Assembly (NCBI RefSeq): GCF_029338295.1
Contig: NZ_CP119791.1
Coordinates: 2,232,001 to 2,296,000, forward strand
Source: Haladaptatus sp. QDMS2
GTDB taxonomy: Archaea; Halobacteriota; Halobacteria; Halobacteriales; Halococcaceae
DNA length: 64,000 nt
Direction of reading: 5' to 3'
The position numbers and the translations under genes are program-made. Each line of letters starts with the position of its first letter. Position 1 is the first letter of the stretch. Below are positions 34,944 to 43,548 of the stretch, in pieces. The notes below the pieces were generated by a model. That model was not told the origin of the DNA, made no database searches, and saw nothing but the letters and a program-made list of their open reading frames with translations.

Positions 34944-36698
34944 TTAGAAGTAGAGCGACGCGATTTTGTCGGCGGTGCGCAGGGCGAGCGCCTGCCCCGA
35001 ATTCGTCGGGTTCGGGCCACCGAGGCCGTTGGCGAGCGCCGAGTGGTCCGCGACGAACAGGCGGTCTACGTTCTTCGCCTCTGCGTTCGAGTCGAGCACC
35101 TTGCCCATCCGCATCGACGACTGCATGTGGAGGAGCAGCGGCGGCCAATCACAGCGGTGGACGTGCTCTGCGCCGGCTTCCCGGTGGATGCGAGCGGCGA
35201 TGCGACAGAGTTCGTCGCGCTTCGCGTCGTCGTCCGGATGTGGCGACCATTTGATTTTCGGCACGGCACCGTGTTCGTCCGAGAACGTGTTGTCGAGCGA
35301 GACGCCGTTGTCCTGGCGTGGCAGGTCGTCGGTGAGGATGAGTAGTGCCTTCGTCTGGCGGTAATCCGACATCCGCCGCTTGAGTTCTTCGCCGACGACG
35401 TAGCCGCGGGTGTCCCACGGTTCGTCCGGGTCCACGGGCGTGTCGAAACTGTAGCCCGCCTGGCTGAACAGGTAGTCGGCGTAGGAGACGAGGCCGGGTG
35501 ACATTCCGATGTCCTCCATCCCGCCGACGCCCGGCTTGTCGAAGCGGACGGCGGAGTTCTGGCCGATGTAGGGGTCCATGTGCTCGCCGTCGGGGTTGAT
35601 TTCGGCGATAGTGTCGTCGTCGTAGACGCCGACAACCCAGTCGAACCAGTGGGTGGTGAGGCCCTTGCCGACCCAGCCGTCGTCCGGCAGGCCGGAGTTG
35701 AGCCAGAGGCGTGGCGACTCGATACAGCCGCCTGCGAGGACGACGGTGTCCGCCTCGACGGTTTGGGTCATGCCGGACCAGCTATCGCGGAAGGTGACGC
35801 CGCTCGCCTCGATGCTGCCCGGCCCGCCCGTCGTCTCGATGTTCGTGACGTAGGCGTTCGGCCGGATGGCGACGTTCCCCTTCTCTGCGTCCTTGTTCGT
35901 GTCGAGCGCGGGTGGCACGTAGCTCACGTTACTCGACTTACGGGCTTTGTCGCGGACCGGCGCGTCCACCGGCGTCGAAGAGCCCTGGAAGTGGTCGCCG
36001 ACGAGCGTGTCGCCGCGGAAGCCGTCGTCGTAGCTAAAGGAGCCCTCGTAATCAGCGTCGAGTGGCTGGCCGTTCGAGGTTTCGCGGCCCGGCACCTCGA
36101 CGGCGTTGGCCTGTGGCCGCCACCCCGTCTCGGTGACGTTTTTGCTGTCGATGAGTGGGTAGCCCGCGTTCGTCGCCCCCTCGATGAAGACCTCTTCTTT
36201 GCCCGTCATGGGTGCCTGCTGGGTGCTGGTCATCTCCTCGTTTAGCTGGTAGTAGGGAACGAGTTCCTCGTAGGAGATGGGCCAGTGGTCCTGCGTGTCG
36301 ATGGCGTAGGGGTACGCCCGGGGGTGGTTCGCGAAGTAGTGCAGCGACGTGCCGCCCACGGCGCTGATTTGCCAGATGAACGCGTTCTGGTGGAGGTTGC
36401 GGAACCACGGGGCCCGGGAGTGGTCCGCAGGGCCGACCCGGAGGTACCCCCAAGTCGGGTCGTTCGCATCCGCCTCGAGGTGGGTGAACTGTTCGTCTAA
36501 GAGCTTACCGTCCAGGTCAGCGGGGTCGGTGCTGACGGTGCCGCCTGCGTCGGCGTGTGGTTTCGGCCACTGCTTGTTGCCGTGGAACGCCCCACCTTCG
36601 AGAATGAGCACGTCGAGACCGTGGTCGTCTGCGAGTTTCCACGCCGCCGCCGGGCCGTCGGCACCCGCGCCGACGATGATGACGTCTGGATTTTTCAT
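34944..36698 (-). CDS. GMC-family FAD oxidoreductase (large catalytic subunit)
   Basis: FAD-dependent dehydrogenase of the glucose-methanol-choline family, 584 residues, like the large subunit of gluconate or sorbitol dehydrogenase. The ADP-binding motif at the N-terminus is VIIVGAGADGPAAAWKLA; a late FAD segment reads VADHSALANGLGGPNPTNSGQALALRTA; the catalytic His/Asn pair lies in this region. It has no signal peptide. Its start overlaps by 4 bases the stop of the Tat-signal partner gene, so it may be exported as a folded complex with it. The sugar or polyol substrate is unknown. Confidence 0.9.
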   Translation of the reverse strand: MKNPDVIIVGAGADGPAAAWKLADDHGLDVLILEGGAFHGNKQWPKPHADAGGTVSTDPADLDGKLLDEQFTHLEADANDPTWGYLRVGPADHSRAPWFRNLHQNAFIWQISAVGGTSLHYFANHPRAYPYAIDTQDHWPISYEELVPYYQLNEEMTSTQQAPMTGKEEVFIEGATNAGYPLIDSKNVTETGWRPQANAVEVPGRETSNGQPLDADYEGSFSYDDGFRGDTLVGDHFQGSSTPVDAPVRDKARKSSNVSYVPPALDTNKDAEKGNVAIRPNAYVTNIETTGGPGSIEASGVTFRDSWSGMTQTVEADTVVLAGGCIESPRLWLNSGLPDDGWVGKGLTTHWFDWVVGVYDDDTIAEINPDGEHMDPYIGQNSAVRFDKPGVGGMEDIGMSPGLVSYADYLFSQAGYSFDTPVDPDEPWDTRGYVVGEELKRRMSDYRQTKALLILTDDLPRQDNGVSLDNTFSDEHGAVPKIKWSPHPDDDAKRDELCRIAARIHREAGAEHVHRCDWPPLLLHMQSSMRMGKVLDSNAEAKNVDRLFVADHSALANGLGGPNPTNSGQALALRTADKIASLYF

Positions 36699-37825
36699 TG
36701 GGAGCCACCTCCGAGACCGTCGATGACGTCATCGCCAGCGAGGTCGTCGGGTAAGTTCAGATTCTTCGCTTTCGGGTCTTTGAAGCCGCCGGGAACCGCG
36801 TGCCGCCAGTTTGCGGCGTAGCCGGGTGCGGGGCCTGGGTAGTCGGTCTGGGTTCTGCTCTGTACCTCGCCTGCGGGAACTTCCATCTCGCGGTCGTTTG
36901 GCATCTCTGCCTTCGTGCTGCCGTAGCCAGACCACTCGGTGTAGTAGCCAAAGCCGTGGAGGCCGTTTACGGCCATCACGACGTACTTGAGAATGCCTAC
37001 GTCCGGAAGCATCGGTGAGAGCAATTCGTCGAGGTCGTCCACGGCGCCGCCATCGACGATGGTCCAGAGACAGCGCAGTCGGTCTTCGGGTGCGAGGCGG
37101 GTGAACGTCCCGCCAGCCGGGAACTTCTCGTTTGGTGCGGGCGGCTCCTCGTTTTTCCCCTTCGCGAGGAACTCTGCGGCCACGACGTCGAACGCGAACG
37201 TGAACACCGGCGCGTATGGGTAGTTCTGGAGCACCTGGTGGTACTGTTCGCCGTCGGAATCGACGGTAATCTCGAAGTTAGCGATGCCTTCGGTCGAGGT
37301 GTCGAGGTCCGCGAATCCGACGTCGATGGAATCGACCGCGCCGAAATCGAGGTGGTCTTCGAGGGCGTCGGGGTTGAGGCCCAGGTCGAGTAGGTCGAGC
37401 AACGTGAGGTCGGCGAGGTCGAGGAGCGCGTCAAGCGGGGAGCCGAGGCCGCCGAGGTCGAGGTCGAACTCGAACAGCGCGGTCGGCATGGAGAGTCCCG
37501 TCTCCGATTCGACCTTCTCGGTCACCATCTCGGAGCGAATCTCCTGGAAGTGGTTGAAGTCCCAGATGAGGAATTTCTCGAGTTCGGCGTCGAGGCCGCC
37601 AGGAACGTGTTCCGGGCCGAGTTCAGCTTCGAGCTGCGGGGTCCGCGGAATAATCGCGTCCACGATTGAGCGGTAGGTGTCCGCCGTGTGCGGGTCGCTC
37701 GGAAGCGGGTCGGTCAACGCTGCCTGTGCGTCAGCGATGGTCGCGTTCGACATCGAGAGGGCGGCGATGCCACTGATGCCTTTCATGACGCCTCTGCGCG
37801 TCATGGAGCTGTTGTTTTTGTCCAT
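36695..37825 (-). CDS. Gluconate 2-dehydrogenase subunit 3-like, Tat-exported
   Basis: Partner protein of the GMC enzyme. The N-terminus has a Tat signal (MTRRGVMKGISGIAALSM, with cleavage likely after IADAQA), then a domain similar to subunit 3 of gluconate dehydrogenase: TYRSIVDAIIPRTPQ, WFN-like FLIWDFNHFQEIR, and a late FGYYTEWSGYGST. It is 376 residues, longer than the usual 200-240, with an internal Asp/Leu-rich insert (LDLGGLGSPLDALLDLADL). ATG 37825 is preferred over an upstream GTG-type start because the Tat motif is then near the N-terminus. It is transcribed from the AT-rich region to its right. Confidence 0.82.
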   Translation of the reverse strand: MDKNNSSMTRRGVMKGISGIAALSMSNATIADAQAALTDPLPSDPHTADTYRSIVDAIIPRTPQLEAELGPEHVPGGLDAELEKFLIWDFNHFQEIRSEMVTEKVESETGLSMPTALFEFDLDLGGLGSPLDALLDLADLTLLDLLDLGLNPDALEDHLDFGAVDSIDVGFADLDTSTEGIANFEITVDSDGEQYHQVLQNYPYAPVFTFAFDVVAAEFLAKGKNEEPPAPNEKFPAGGTFTRLAPEDRLRCLWTIVDGGAVDDLDELLSPMLPDVGILKYVVMAVNGLHGFGYYTEWSGYGSTKAEMPNDREMEVPAGEVQSRTQTDYPGPAPGYAANWRHAVPGGFKDPKAKNLNLPDDLAGDDVIDGLGGGSQ

Positions 37826-38117
37826 GGTTGTCACTGAATGAGGGCGATACCAACAACCGTCAGCCAACTGCTGGCGGCCCGTATTGCAGCCAATATAACC
37901 GTGGTTAAATAAATCTTGGTATTGATTGATAACTTATAGATGTGCGCGATACCTTCGCATCCACCGTAGAGGGGAAGAGAACTTCCGTGCTTCAGAAGTC
38001 GAAAATGAGGTGATTTAGCGTTTCGGACACGTCTCGAAAACGAGCCAAATTTAATGCGTGTTTTTTGGTAATTTCGGGTGTGAAGTTGTCTCACTATCCG
38101 GCTCGAACGCACGTCTG
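37826..38117. other. AT-rich intergenic region between GMC operon and iclR
   Basis: About 290 bp with low G+C and no open frame of note. It contains several candidate TATA elements for the leftward GMC operon (GGTTATATTGG and TTTATTTAACC on the minus strand, about 37894-37916) and a T-run GTTTTTTGG near 38060-38068. The long distance from TATA to the ATG at 37825 implies a leader of about 50 nt or more. Confidence 0.4.
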
Positions 38118-38133
38118 TCCCACATCGTCGAAC
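38118..38133 (+). promoter_or_regulatory. Direct-repeat element upstream of iclR (copy 1)
   Basis: TCCCACATCGTCGAAC sits just upstream of the AACTAAGTG TATA-like element of the IclR gene. An identical 16-bp copy lies at 38952-38967, after the gene and upstream of the acyl-CoA synthetase promoter. This is a candidate IclR binding site. Confidence 0.6.
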
Positions 38134-38165
38134 AGAACTAAGTGTGGACCGCCCGAGCGAGAGGC

Positions 38166-38939
38166 ATGGACGAGCCAGTTGTTCCCATCAATTCGATAAA
38201 ACGGTCGTACGAAATCGTCGGTGAGATTCGCGACCGGGAAGGGTCGGGCGCGACCGAACTCTCGGGCGCGCTCGACCTTCCGAAGAGCACCGTCCACAAT
38301 CATCTGAAGTCGCTCGAAGCGCTCGGCTACCTCGTCAAACGCGGCGGGGAGTATCGGCTGAGCACCCAGTTTCTCCACCTCGGTCGGGAGTCGCGCAACA
38401 GCAACGAACTGTTCATCCACGGCCGACAAGCGTCGAAGGCGCTCGCCGACGAGACGAACACCTACAGCCAACTCGTCGTCGAAGAAAACGGTCGCGGAGC
38501 CATCCTGCTCGCGACGCGCTGGGAGTACGAGGACCTCCCACCCTCCGCCCGCCACGTCTACCCCACGCACGAACACCTCCACACGAATGCGCCGGGGAAG
38601 GCGATTCTCTCCGCGTTCACCACCGACCGCGTCGAGAAAATCGTCGCACGCCACGGCCTGCCGGGGAGAACCGAGAAGACGCTGACAGCCCTTCCAGCCC
38701 TACGCGAAGAGCTCTCGACTGTCCGCGAACAGGGGTACGCCGTCGATACGGGCGAGATGATTCCGGGCATCGTCGGCGTGGCCGCGCCCGTGGCGACCGA
38801 CGACCGGGTGTACGGCGCACTCGCCGCCTACGGCCCCGCGAGCGACCTTCGAGGGTCACTCGACGGCGACCTCTCGACCGTCGTCCGTGAGAAGGCCGCC
38901 CACGTCCGCGACGAGATCGTCTTCGCCACGATGGACTGA
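38166..38939 (+). CDS. IclR-family transcriptional regulator
   Basis: Regulator of 257 residues. The N-terminal winged helix is SIKRSYEIVGEIRDREGSGATELSGALDLPKSTVHNHLKSLEALGYLVKRGGEYRLS; the C-terminal IclR ligand domain shows HLHTNAPGKAILSAF, VREQGYAVDTGEMIPGIVGVAAPV and a late DLRGSLDGDL. These proteins usually bind a small organic acid or aromatic compound. Identical 16-bp elements on each side of the gene suggest control of itself and of the acyl-CoA synthetase gene downstream. ATG 38166 is used. Confidence 0.92.
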   Translation: MDEPVVPINSIKRSYEIVGEIRDREGSGATELSGALDLPKSTVHNHLKSLEALGYLVKRGGEYRLSTQFLHLGRESRNSNELFIHGRQASKALADETNTYSQLVVEENGRGAILLATRWEYEDLPPSARHVYPTHEHLHTNAPGKAILSAFTTDRVEKIVARHGLPGRTEKTLTALPALREELSTVREQGYAVDTGEMIPGIVGVAAPVATDDRVYGALAAYGPASDLRGSLDGDLSTVVREKAAHVRDEIVFATMD

Positions 38940-38951
38940 GCGGGCCTCGTT

Positions 38952-38967
38952 TCCCACATCGTCGAAC
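38952..38967 (+). promoter_or_regulatory. Direct-repeat element upstream of the acyl-CoA synthetase (copy 2)
   Basis: Identical to 38118-38133 and in the same orientation. It lies about 80 bp upstream of the AT-rich promoter region GCTGATAATTATTATTC (39043-39059) of the acyl-CoA synthetase gene. Confidence 0.6.
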
Positions 38968-39098
38968 GGCATTTGGCCGCTTTGCCCGTGCCCCGCCCGC
39001 CCATCGGAACGACCGTGAATACCCGTCCGTTCGTTATTCATTGCTGATAATTATTATTCGTGGGAAACACGCATTGTCGAGCAGGCGTATCGTGAGCC

Positions 39099-40595
39099 AT
39101 GAACTTCGCGAACGTCCTCGACCTCGCCGCCGGGAACGCGCCGGTCAAGCCGGCGGTGAGCGACACGGACATCCTCCACACCTACCGGGCACTGAAAGCG
39201 CGGACGAACGCCGCGGCGAACGCGTTCACCGATATTGGCGTCGAGTCAGACGAGCGCGTAGGTATCTGCCTCACCAACAGCCTCGAACTGCTGACCGCAC
39301 ACCTCGGCGCGATGAAGCGCGGGGCCGTCCCCGTCCCGCTGAACACGCAGTTCTCGCCGTCGCAGATTCGTCACACCCTCGACGCGAGCGACGTGTCGGT
39401 CCTCGTCACGGACGACTCGTTCGCAGAAGTCGCGGGCGACGTCGAGGTTCCGATTACGGTAGACGGAAGCGTCGGCGAGGACTTCCACGACCTGCTCGCC
39501 GCGGCAGACGACGATTACGAGGTCTGCCCACGCCGGAGCGACGAACTCGCCGAAGTGTTCTACACATCGGGGACCACCGGCCAGCCGAAGGGCGTGCGCC
39601 ACACCCACGGGAATCTCCTCTCTAACGCCCTCGGCATCGTGAACTACCTGAACCTCACCCGCCAGGACGTGGGCCTCACCGTCTGTCAGTGCTTCCACGT
39701 CACCGGTCTCAACGTCACGACCACGCCGCTGCTCTACACGGGAGCCGCGAATCACCTCCTGCCGGCGTTCGACCCCGAAACGGTGTTCGCGACCGTCGAA
39801 AACCACCGGGTGACCTACGCCTTCCTCACACCGAGCATGCTCATCGACCTGCTCGACCACCCAGCACGCGACCACTACGACCTCTCGTCGCTCGAAACGG
39901 TGGGCGTCGGCGGCGCACCGCTCCCGAAGGGCCGGTTCCACGAGGCCGAAGAAACCCTCGACTGTGCCGTCCTCGAAGGCTACGGGATGACCGAGACCAC
40001 GCCGCTCGCCGCGTTCAACCGCCCGGACCCGACCCCGCGCAAACCCGGAAGCGTCGGCCCAGTCGCCCGGGAAGTGGTGGCACTTCGGGTGGAGCACCTT
40101 GAGACGGGAGAGTCTGTATCCCCCGGCGAGCGCGGAGAGTTGCTCTGGCGAGGCGACACCGTGACCCCCGGGTACGAACGCCCGCAAAACGACCGGAAGG
40201 CGTTCGTCGAGCGTGACGGCGTCCGCTGGCTGCGTTCGGGAGACATCGGCTGGGTGGACGACGACGACCACCTGTTCATTGTCGACCGCCGCGAGGACAT
40301 GTTCACGACGGGGTGTGCGAACGTCTATCCACGAGAAATCGAGGACGTGCTCTACGACATCGAGGGCGTCGAGAGCGCCGCCGTCATCGACGCCCGAGAC
40401 GACCTTCGCGGGGCGGTCGTGACGGCCATCATCACCCGGTCGGGAGACCTCTCTCGTGAACGCATTCGGGAGGTTTGCGCCGCCGCGCTGGACGAACACG
40501 AGGTTCCCCAGCGAATCGAGTTCGTGGACGAGATTCCACAGACGGTGACGGGAAAAGTGAACCGGGTTGCCCTGCGCGAGTCCTACGGCGGGTAG
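39099..40595 (+). CDS. AMP-forming acyl-CoA synthetase
   Basis: ANL-superfamily enzyme of 498 residues that makes acyl-CoA from an acid, ATP and CoA. The P-loop motif is YTSGTTGQPKGVRHTH, followed by GYGMTETTPL, then RSGDIGWVDDDDHLFIVDRREDMFTTG and the C-terminal lysine region IPQTVTGKVNRVALRE. The likely substrates are fatty, aryl or other carboxylic acids; the sequence alone does not decide. It lies 160 bp after iclR with a shared 16-bp element, so it is probably a target of that regulator. Confidence 0.9.
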   Translation: MNFANVLDLAAGNAPVKPAVSDTDILHTYRALKARTNAAANAFTDIGVESDERVGICLTNSLELLTAHLGAMKRGAVPVPLNTQFSPSQIRHTLDASDVSVLVTDDSFAEVAGDVEVPITVDGSVGEDFHDLLAAADDDYEVCPRRSDELAEVFYTSGTTGQPKGVRHTHGNLLSNALGIVNYLNLTRQDVGLTVCQCFHVTGLNVTTTPLLYTGAANHLLPAFDPETVFATVENHRVTYAFLTPSMLIDLLDHPARDHYDLSSLETVGVGGAPLPKGRFHEAEETLDCAVLEGYGMTETTPLAAFNRPDPTPRKPGSVGPVAREVVALRVEHLETGESVSPGERGELLWRGDTVTPGYERPQNDRKAFVERDGVRWLRSGDIGWVDDDDHLFIVDRREDMFTTGCANVYPREIEDVLYDIEGVESAAVIDARDDLRGAVVTAIITRSGDLSRERIREVCAAALDEHEVPQRIEFVDEIPQTVTGKVNRVALRESYGG

Positions 40596-40613
40596 TCGAA
40601 ACGCGCCCGCGAA

Positions 40614-41729
40614 TCAGAGCAAGCCAAGCGTCGGAACCCACCCGGCCTGCGGGAGGACGCCGACGATAGCGAGCACCGCGATGAAGAACGAATTCACGAC
40701 GATTGCCGCCGCGGGCGGGTCGAAGTGCGTGTCGCTGTGGGCGTAGAAGACGCGCTGGATGACCTCACCGGTGAGGGCCCCGCTTACGCCGAACAGCGCA
40801 CCAATTGCGAGCGCGGGCAGAATCGGAACTGTCGTCACCGTCTCCGGAACGATGGCCAGTGCGGCCGTGCTCGCCGGCAGCGCGATGTGGTGGGTGACCG
40901 GAATCTGCTCGATGCCGAGTGCGAGAAACACGAGCGAAGCGGCGCTGATGCCGAAGGCGAGGAAGAAACTCCCCGTCTTGACCGCGGTGTAGGCGGCGAG
41001 CAGGCCGACGACGAGGCCAATCATGGCGACGTTCGCCCACTCGTACTGGTGGGGGAGCCACGGTTCAACCTTGAATCGAGTCGCTGTCGCACCGCCGTCT
41101 GCAATCGGCTTTCCGCCGTCGGCGACGACTTTGCCGCCCTCTGCGGTCTGGCGCATCTCCTCGCGCTCGAACGGCGACATGTCGAGGATGCTGCGGCCCC
41201 GCACGTCCCCGATGACCGGGAAGCCGAGGACGATTCGGTGGAAGATGGCAGAGAGAACAACACCCATCGCGATGGGGTCCCACGGAAGTGCGAATGCGCC
41301 CGAGAACTGGCGGATGAACATCCCGAGGATGCCGAACAGGCCACCGACGACGAGCACGTCGGGTTTCGTGCCGAGCGCGTGGGCAATGTTCTTCGCCTCG
41401 AAGTAGTCGAAGCCGGTGTCCATGTAGCCCTTCCGGGCGGCGTAGGCGGCCGCCGCCGCACCGCCGGCGAAGGAGATGTGCGGGCCGAACACCGGACCAA
41501 AGGCGATGCTCCCAGTGATACCGACGTTGATGGCGTCGGCGGAGGCGACGCCCGCGGCACCGAGTTCGCTCTTGATGATGTTCGCGCCCTCACCGACGAT
41601 GACCATGAGGCCGGTGAAGACGAAGGCTGGAAGTGCGCCGATGGCTGCGCCGAACGCGCCGCCCGCGAACGCCGCGACGACGAGGACGAGCCACGCTTCG
41701 AGCGTATTGCCGAAGAATTCGACGGCCAC
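40614..41729 (-). CDS. Candidate glycerol transporter, membrane protein paired with glpK
   Basis: Multi-pass protein (371 residues, about nine helices) with no link to aquaporin-type GlpF. Conserved-looking segments include VVAAFAGGAFGAAIGALPAFVFTGL, GSIAFGPVFGPHISFAGG and LPWDPIAMGVVLSAIFHRIVLGFPV; a cytoplasmic loop holds GGKVVADGGKPIADGG. It starts 3 bases after the glycerol kinase stop. A membrane protein at this place in Haloferax (called GlpX there, from memory) has been proposed to take up glycerol; the role is not proven. Confidence 0.72.
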   Translation of the reverse strand: MAVEFFGNTLEAWLVLVVAAFAGGAFGAAIGALPAFVFTGLMVIVGEGANIIKSELGAAGVASADAINVGITGSIAFGPVFGPHISFAGGAAAAAYAARKGYMDTGFDYFEAKNIAHALGTKPDVLVVGGLFGILGMFIRQFSGAFALPWDPIAMGVVLSAIFHRIVLGFPVIGDVRGRSILDMSPFEREEMRQTAEGGKVVADGGKPIADGGATATRFKVEPWLPHQYEWANVAMIGLVVGLLAAYTAVKTGSFFLAFGISAASLVFLALGIEQIPVTHHIALPASTAALAIVPETVTTVPILPALAIGALFGVSGALTGEVIQRVFYAHSDTHFDPPAAAIVVNSFFIAVLAIVGVLPQAGWVPTLGLL

Positions 41730-41731
41730 GC

Positions 41732-43273
41732 TCAGTCACCTCCGTCGCGCGCCCAGTCGAGCGAGCGGTCGACTGCCTCGTGCCAGCGGTCGAACCGCGA
41801 ATCGGCCTCTGTGGGCTCCATCTCCGGGGTGAACTTGCGGTCTACGTGCCAGTTGTTCCGCAGTTCGTCTACCGTCTCCCAGTAGCCAACCGCGAGGCCG
41901 GCGGCGTAGGCCGCGCCGAGAGCCGTGGTCTCGTCGACTTCGGGGCGGACGATGTCCGTCTGGATGATGTCAGATTGGAGTTGACAGAGGAAGTTGTTCT
42001 TGACCGCGCCGCCGTCGACGCGCAGGTAGTTCATCTCGATGCCCGAATCGCTCTCCATGGCTTCCGCGACGTCGCGGGTCTGGTAGGCGATGGATTCGAG
42101 CGTCGCCCGCACGAGGTGTTCGCGCTTCGTCCCGCGGGTGATGCCGACGATGGTGCCACGAGCGCGGCCGTCCCAGTGGGGTGCGCCGAGACCCGTGAAG
42201 GCGGGGACGACGTACACGTCGTCGGTCGAATCGACCGCCCGGGCGAGTTCTGCGGTCTGGGCCGGGTCGGCGATGAGTTCGACGTCCTCTAACCACTCGA
42301 TGGCCGCGCCGGTGATGAAGATGGAGCCTTCGAGGGCGTACTGGACCGGTTCGCCGGAGCGCTGGAAGCCGATAGTCGTGAGCAGGCCGTGGTCGCTCGC
42401 GACGGCCTCCTCGCCGGTGTTCATCAGGAAGAACGACCCCGTGCCGTAGGTGTTCTTCGCGTCGCCTTCGTCAAAACACGTCTGGCCGAACAGGGCCGCC
42501 TGCTGGTCGCCGAGCGCGCCGGCGACGGGGACGCGCGCCCCGAGGAAGCCCTCGGGGTCGGTGTATCCGTAATAGTCGTCGTCGCTGGACGGGCGGACTT
42601 CCGGCAGGAGTTCCTGAGGGATGTCGAACTCGGCGAGGAGTTCTGTGTCCCACGTCAGGTCGCGGATGTTGTAGAGCATCGTCCGCGAGGCGTTGGTCAC
42701 GTCGGTGACGTGCTGGCCCGTGAGTTTGTAAATGAGCCATGTGTCGATGGTCCCCATGCGCAGTTCGCCCGCCTCAGCGCGGTCACGCACGTCCTCGGGG
42801 CGACTTCGCTGAATCTTGATGGGGTCTGCGTTGTCGAGCAACCACTCGGCTTTCGTCGCGGAGAAGTAGGCGTCGGCTTCGAGGCCCGTCTTCTCGCGAA
42901 TCCACTCGACTTTCTCGTCGGCTTCAAGTTCCTCGACGCGGTCGGTGGTCCGCCGGTCCTGCCAGACGAGGGCGTTGTGGACCGGCGTACCCGTCTGGGC
43001 GTCCCAGATGAGCGTCGTCTCGCGCTGATTCGTGATGCCGAGCGCCTCCAGCTGGGCCGGGTCGATGTCCGCTTCCCGCAGCGCCCGCGAGACCACAAGT
43101 TTGGTGTTCTCCCAGATTTCGACGGGGTCGTGTTCGACCCAGCCGGGTTCGGGGTAAATCTGTTCGTGCGTTTCGTAGGCGTTGGCGACGACCTGCCCGG
43201 CGTGGTCGAAGACCATGAACCGTGTGCCGGTCGTGCCCTGGTCTATCGCACCGATGTAGGTGTTCGTTGTCAT
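41732..43273 (-). CDS. glpK: Glycerol kinase
   Basis: FGGY-family kinase that phosphorylates glycerol to sn-glycerol-3-phosphate, 513 residues. Motifs are the N-terminal IGAIDQGTTGTRFMVFD, GITNQRETTLIWD, VWQDRRT, AGALGDQQAALFGQTCF and the C-terminal NNFLCQLQSDI. It is divergent from glpABC across a 275-bp region with inverted repeats. Glycerol is a main carbon source for haloarchaea, released from Dunaliella. Confidence 0.96.
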   Translation of the reverse strand: MTTNTYIGAIDQGTTGTRFMVFDHAGQVVANAYETHEQIYPEPGWVEHDPVEIWENTKLVVSRALREADIDPAQLEALGITNQRETTLIWDAQTGTPVHNALVWQDRRTTDRVEELEADEKVEWIREKTGLEADAYFSATKAEWLLDNADPIKIQRSRPEDVRDRAEAGELRMGTIDTWLIYKLTGQHVTDVTNASRTMLYNIRDLTWDTELLAEFDIPQELLPEVRPSSDDDYYGYTDPEGFLGARVPVAGALGDQQAALFGQTCFDEGDAKNTYGTGSFFLMNTGEEAVASDHGLLTTIGFQRSGEPVQYALEGSIFITGAAIEWLEDVELIADPAQTAELARAVDSTDDVYVVPAFTGLGAPHWDGRARGTIVGITRGTKREHLVRATLESIAYQTRDVAEAMESDSGIEMNYLRVDGGAVKNNFLCQLQSDIIQTDIVRPEVDETTALGAAYAAGLAVGYWETVDELRNNWHVDRKFTPEMEPTEADSRFDRWHEAVDRSLDWARDGGD

Positions 43274-43328
43274 TGGTGGAAGTGGGGGAGAGACGACGTG
43301 CCCGTCGATTCGTGCCCGCCGCCTGCAG

Positions 43329-43360
43329 AGACCAACCGAATTGTAATCATCGTTTGGTCT
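43329..43360. promoter_or_regulatory. Inverted repeat around the glpK promoter
   Basis: AGACCAA (43329-43335) and TTGGTCT (43354-43360) flank an 18-bp spacer that holds, on the minus strand, ATGATTACAATTC, a TATA-like element for glpK. This suits an operator for a glycerol regulator; which protein binds is unknown. Confidence 0.5.
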
Positions 43361-43458
43361 GTTGGCGTAGTCTGGTCTAGAATTGCCGATAAATCTTCGG
43401 GCCGCTCATCGGTTGTAATACAGCAATTGTCCAGAAATCCGGGGATACCCCCCATGGT

Positions 43459-43472
43459 TCGTGTGAACACGA
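43459..43472. promoter_or_regulatory. Palindrome upstream of glpA
   Basis: TCGTGT-GA-ACACGA is a perfect 14-bp palindrome with a 2-bp centre, about 80 bp before the glpA start at 43549. It is a separate sequence from the repeat at 43329-43360. Candidate regulatory site. Confidence 0.45.
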
Positions 43473-43548
43473 CGCGCGAGAGGCGGCAGAAATCACCCCA
43501 GCGCGGCGGTAAACATGAAGTACTCTCACCCGACAGGTGTACCATTGG

